From NCBI GenBank assembly GCA_004293905.1, contig RDZE01000015.1, positions 310,001 through 374,000 on the forward strand: a DNA stretch of 64,000 nt. Direction: 5' to 3'. A model generated the notes under the pieces. It searched no databases. It was not told the DNA's origin and saw nothing but the letters and a program-made list of their open reading frames with translations. Made by a program: the position numbers and the translations under genes. This DNA is from Cytophagales bacterium (GTDB lineage Bacteria; Bacteroidota; Bacteroidia; Cytophagales; Microscillaceae). Positions 60,816 to 64,000 of this stretch are shown here, piece after piece (the first letter of the stretch is position 1; every line of letters begins with the position of its first letter).

Positions 60816-61751
60816 ATGCTAAACTTAGTCATACTCTCATTTTCGCTGTTCTCAACCCCTAATTATTTCAAAAATTACTACCCCTACATTAGCCAAGCCG
60901 AAATATGTATTATGCAACAACAATACGACAAGGCAATGCAATACTACAAAAAAGGTTTCCAAAAAGTGAAATACCAAAACATACCCTACAAAGATTGTCA
61001 TAACTATACCATTTGTGCTTTTTTACAAAATGACACTTTAGAAGGATTCCGATATTTAGAAAAACTTGTCAGTATGGGAAGTACCCCTCATTTGTTATCA
61101 CAACACCCTGTTTTTGGTTTGTATCTCAATACTTCTCATTGGCAAAAGCTAACACAAAAAACAGATAGCCTATTGCAAATACATCAAAAAATATTCAGAC
61201 AGGAAGATTATCAATATTTAGATAGCTTGTCTTATCAAAACATGCATTCAACTTGCATGAACCCAAAAGCTCAAAAAGATACACCAGATCACATGGATAG
61301 ATTCAGAGAATTTATCAAAGAAAAAGGCTTTTTAAACGATTACGAAATCAAAAAAGGGCTTTCTCCACGCCCCGATTATAATTTATTGAAATTCAATTAT
61401 AGTTTCGAGTGGATTAATTTGCTCAAAGAAGCCGCCAAAAAAGGCAAGATATCACCCTATGTATATGCCAAACAATACGATTTTTTTTACCACAGCTTGG
61501 ATCATCTCGATATTCAACGTATGCCTCCAAACATTATCCGAAAAAATACTTATTATGCCTCGTTTATAATAGAACCCGACCACTTTTTTAGTTTTGTTAC
61601 TGAAGGCAATGGAAATTTGATGTCTAGCACCAACACTAAAAACATAAATAAAAACAGGAAAGCATTGGGTATTATCACATTCAAAGAAGCCCAGAAAATG
61701 GTGGTTTTTAAAAAAGAAAATGCAAAAAATCTTCAATTCTTACTCTACTAA
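60816..61751 (+). CDS. Exported protein of unknown function with TPR-like start
   Basis: 311 residues. A hydrophobic start (MLNLVILSFSLFSTP) may be a signal or anchor. Residues 25-110 look like two TPR-type helices (YISQAEICIMQQQYDKAMQYYKKGFQ and a GFRYLEKLVSMGS unit). The rest is helical and rich in Lys and Tyr (FREFIKEKGFLNDYEIKKG; LKEAAKKGKISPYVYAKQYDFFYHSLD). I do not recognise the family; similar uncharacterised proteins with a LxxHP-Fxx-L start occur in multiple Bacteroidota paralogue sets. It lies divergently from tilS. Confidence 0.62.
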   Translation: MLNLVILSFSLFSTPNYFKNYYPYISQAEICIMQQQYDKAMQYYKKGFQKVKYQNIPYKDCHNYTICAFLQNDTLEGFRYLEKLVSMGSTPHLLSQHPVFGLYLNTSHWQKLTQKTDSLLQIHQKIFRQEDYQYLDSLSYQNMHSTCMNPKAQKDTPDHMDRFREFIKEKGFLNDYEIKKGLSPRPDYNLLKFNYSFEWINLLKEAAKKGKISPYVYAKQYDFFYHSLDHLDIQRMPPNIIRKNTYYASFIIEPDHFFSFVTEGNGNLMSSTNTKNINKNRKALGIITFKEAQKMVVFKKENAKNLQFLLY

Positions 61752-61795
61752 ATTTTTATCTTTCCATTAAGCCCTAATTCTAATGAAAGAAATAG

Positions 61796-61803
61796 TATTT
61801 TTG
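61796..61803 (+). promoter_or_regulatory. TAnnTTTG -7 element of the OstA-like gene
   Basis: TATTTTTG lies 22 bp before the start codon and matches all fixed consensus bases. Confidence 0.45.
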
Positions 61804-61825
61804 CGGAATAATAATTTCATTTTTT

Positions 61826-63355
61826 ATGCGCGCAATCATCTTTCTACTACTCATTTGCTATACGCTCATTTTCCCTGAAAAACTACAAGCCCAAGAAAGC
61901 CAAATAGAAATAGTACAAGCAGAAGCCCTCGCTGGAGGCATTATCAATGGCGTAGAAGTGCGGATACTAAGGCGCAATGTTATCGTAAGACATCAAGGTA
62001 TGACCCTCTATTGCGACTCTGCATACCAATATCTGAAGGAAAACAATATAGATGCATTCGGAAGGTCAAGACTCATCAACAGCGATGGGGCTACAGTTAC
62101 CAGCAACAAAATGTTTTATGAAGGAAATGTACGCATGGCAAAAGCAATCGGAGATGTAGTAGTTACTGACGAAGGCAAAACCCTCTACACCGAAGAACTT
62201 GACTACGACCTCAACGGAAAACTTATTTACTACAGTACAGGCGGAAAAATCGTAGATGCCGAAAACCTTCTTACCAGCCAAACAGGTACTTATGATGTCA
62301 ATAGTAAAATTTATTACTTCACCCAAAATGTAGTCTTACAAAGTCTTAAAGACGGCGACCGATTGGAAACCAATAATCTGCAATACAACAGTGTAACAGG
62401 TATTTCCTATTTCCAAGGTCCAAGTAAAATTACGACTAAAGATGGTGCAGTGCTTTACTCCGACAATGGCACTTACAACACAAGAACCAAAGAATCTAAC
62501 TTTCGCGGACGACCACGCATAGAAGATGATAAATACATACTCAGCGGCGACTCGCTCTACTACGATGACCAGAAAAAAATAGGAGTAGCCTTAGGCAATG
62601 TACGCCTCACAGCCAAACTCGATAGCGTTATCATCGATGGAGATGTAGGTAGATTTTGGAATCGCGAAGGTATCAGTAAAGTATATGGCAATGCCATCAT
62701 GCGTCAAATAGCCGAAAAAGATACCCTTTACCTTACCGCTGACACATTACTTTCTATCAATAATGAAAACACAAAATTACTAAAAGCCTATTACAAAACA
62801 CGGATTTACAGAAAAGATTTACAAGCCATTTGCGACTCCTTAGTTTATAACCGCCGCGACTCCGTCATACAATTCTTCCGCGACCCCGTAGTGTGGAGTA
62901 AAGGCAACCAAATGACCGCCGATTCCATAGACATTGCATTGGCAAATAATAAAATACACAAAATGTATCTCAAAAATAAATCTTTTGTAATTTCACAAGA
63001 TACTGTCCTGAATTTCAACCAGTTAAAAGGAAAATATATCACCGCACATTTCAACCAAAGCAACCAAATTCAAAGAATAGACGTAAAAGGCAATGGGGAA
63101 AGTATATATTTTGTATTGGAAGAAGGCGATACCACCCTCTTAGGTATGAATAGAGCCATTTGTACAGATATGTATTTTTTGTTTAAAGAAGACAATAAAC
63201 TTGAAATCATTAACTACATCACTAAACCCGATGCCGAAATGATTCCCCCACATGAGCTCCAAGAACCTCAGAAAAAAATAAAGGGGTTTGTCTGGAGAAA
63301 AGAAGAAAGACCAAGCAAAGAAGAAATGCTCAGAAGACGATTACTTATTTTTTAG
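61826..63355 (+). CDS. OstA-like (LptA/LptD N-domain) lipopolysaccharide transport protein
   Basis: 509 residues with a signal peptide (MRAIIFLLLICYTLIFPEKLQAQ). The protein is made of beta-jellyroll repeats of the OstA type: VRILRRNVIVRHQGMTLYCDSAYQYLKENNIDAFG, GATVTSNKMFYEGNVRMAKAIGDVVVTDEGKTLYTEELDYDL, then LETNNLQYNSVTGISYFQG and later copies, up to about residue 440. This extended form is usual in Bacteroidota, where a long OstA-like protein takes the part of LptA. It probably carries lipopolysaccharide across the periplasm. Confidence 0.9.
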   Translation: MRAIIFLLLICYTLIFPEKLQAQESQIEIVQAEALAGGIINGVEVRILRRNVIVRHQGMTLYCDSAYQYLKENNIDAFGRSRLINSDGATVTSNKMFYEGNVRMAKAIGDVVVTDEGKTLYTEELDYDLNGKLIYYSTGGKIVDAENLLTSQTGTYDVNSKIYYFTQNVVLQSLKDGDRLETNNLQYNSVTGISYFQGPSKITTKDGAVLYSDNGTYNTRTKESNFRGRPRIEDDKYILSGDSLYYDDQKKIGVALGNVRLTAKLDSVIIDGDVGRFWNREGISKVYGNAIMRQIAEKDTLYLTADTLLSINNENTKLLKAYYKTRIYRKDLQAICDSLVYNRRDSVIQFFRDPVVWSKGNQMTADSIDIALANNKIHKMYLKNKSFVISQDTVLNFNQLKGKYITAHFNQSNQIQRIDVKGNGESIYFVLEEGDTTLLGMNRAICTDMYFLFKEDNKLEIINYITKPDAEMIPPHELQEPQKKIKGFVWRKEERPSKEEMLRRRLLIF

Positions 63356-63423
63356 TTAAAAACCCATAATTATTTGGAAAAACAAAAAAAAAGTATTAAT
63401 TTCGTAAGATTTTTATAATAAAA

Positions 63424-63858
63424 ATGAAAAGGCAGACAAAAATACACATTCACAAAACACTTTCCATAGGGATAATAACCTTTATGTTATTTTTTCCTAT
63501 TCGTTTTGCCTATTCGTTTACACCCGAAAGCGAACCCGAAAATCAATACCAAAATCATTATTTCAAATTTCGCACCACTGCCGAAATACTTTTCGAGAAC
63601 GAACAATTACGCATTACCACTGCATTTCCTAATCCTGCAAGCATCAATGCGACCTTAGAATACCAAATGTTCTCACCTGTAAATGCTAAAATTACTGTAT
63701 CTAATGTGTTAGGAAATACGCTTAATACTTTTAATTTAGATTTTAACGATAATAAAATCATCATTCCTACCACACAATACGAATCAGGCGTATATTTCTA
63801 TACACTCAGTATTGATAATAAATCCATCATTACCAAAAAATTAGTAGTGAAGCACTAA
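63424..63858 (+). CDS. Small exported protein with type IX sorting tail
   Basis: 144 residues with an N-terminal signal region (about 14-33, IGIITFMLFFPIRFAYS). From residue 68 it is a type IX secretion sorting domain: TTAFPNPASINATLEYQMFSPVNAKITVSNVLGNTLNTF, and ESGVYFYTLSIDNKSIITKKLVVKH, with the PNPA and GVYxY-L marks and a basic ending. There is almost no cargo before the tail, so this may be a tiny surface protein or a remnant of a larger gene. It is 9 bp before the FAD-dehydrogenase gene. Confidence 0.82.
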   Translation: MKRQTKIHIHKTLSIGIITFMLFFPIRFAYSFTPESEPENQYQNHYFKFRTTAEILFENEQLRITTAFPNPASINATLEYQMFSPVNAKITVSNVLGNTLNTFNLDFNDNKIIIPTTQYESGVYFYTLSIDNKSIITKKLVVKH

Positions 63859-63867
63859 AAATCTTCA

Positions 63868-64000
63868 ATGAAGAAAATAGTAGAGCATACACTTAGCCCT
63901 GAAATTGCTTACGAACCCGAAGCATTACGACAATATCTCCAAAAACAATATATACAACAAAATGCTACATGGGAGTTTCAGATTCTGAAACGCTCTATCG
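63868..64000 (+). CDS. FAD-dependent dehydrogenase, N-terminal part (cut by window edge)
   Basis: 44 codons from the ATG at 63868 are visible and open to the edge. The text MKKIVEHTLSPEIAYEPEAL and the closing QILKRSI match the N-terminus of the COG2509-type uncharacterised FAD-dependent dehydrogenases, in which the LKRSIDAR motif is typical; only the first part is seen here. The start follows the type IX substrate gene by 9 bp. Confidence 0.68.
   Translation, partial: MKKIVEHTLSPEIAYEPEALRQYLQKQYIQQNATWEFQILKRSI

Overview
The window is an AT-rich bacterial chromosome segment from the Bacteroidota, most likely a Cytophagales-type gliding or filamentous aquatic bacterium. Evidence: type IX secretion sorting tails on three secreted proteins, a PorZ-like propeller protein, Bacteroidota-typical families (DUF1573, DUF1800, DUF4293, DUF5916, OstA-like), TAnnTTTG -7 promoter elements, weak Shine-Dalgarno signals, and a queuine transglycosylase and sirtuin that lack zinc cysteines in the Bacteroidota manner. 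No species is claimed. I saw no rRNA, tRNA, CRISPR array or intact insertion sequence.

Region 1 (1-14.8 kb) is the most distinctive. A leftward cluster (6268 to 1224) encodes a SpoIIE-like phosphatase that has lost its metal ligands, a protein with ~37-residue repeats carrying an LYLSK motif, a heme oxygenase, a phytochrome photosensory module with no output domain, and two SpoIIAA/STAS-like proteins. Converging on it is a ferredoxin-dependent bilin reductase. Divergently, across 310 bp, starts an 11-gene gas vesicle operon: gvpA, a GvpC-like coiled-coil gene, gvpN, a small coiled-coil gene, a gvpJ-type gene, three gvpF/L genes, gvpG, a gvpM/S-type gene and gvpK. After it lie a response regulator, a GAF-PAS-PAS-DHp protein without ATPase domain, and a degenerate metallophosphatase. 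Bilin making, red-light sensing, partner-switch-like proteins and flotation genes together suggest light-controlled buoyancy; this is inference, but it is the most interesting content here.

Region 2 (15-34.5 kb) is mostly housekeeping and envelope: MarC, a TPR-SpoIIE phosphatase with intact active site, a cysteine-rich lysozyme-like protein, a pentapeptide-repeat protein, an ArnT-like glycosyltransferase with an Omp85-like protein, RecQ, DnaG, GpmI, a CcmF/CcsA-type cytochrome c assembly protein, and a two-gene unit with a PD-(D/E)XK nuclease-like protein.

Region 3 (34.5-36 kb) has two direct copies of a ~90-bp two-hairpin repeat flanking a secreted formylglycine-generating-enzyme-like gene, plus a 69-nt hairpin.

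Region 4 (36-50 kb) is biosynthetic: guaB, dCMP deaminase, tgt, queD, folE (purine, dTMP, queuosine and pterin routes), panD, a flippase-like membrane protein, asnB, a secreted beta-helix protein, a DUF1573 protein, a polytopic membrane protein, a DivIVA-like protein and folB.

Region 5 (50-64 kb) holds porZ, a third STAS-like paralogue, an ECF sigma/anti-sigma pair, cobB, a DUF5916 outer-membrane protein, an SCP2 protein, DUF1800, tilS, an OstA-like protein, a small type IX substrate and the start of a FAD-dependent dehydrogenase cut by the window edge.
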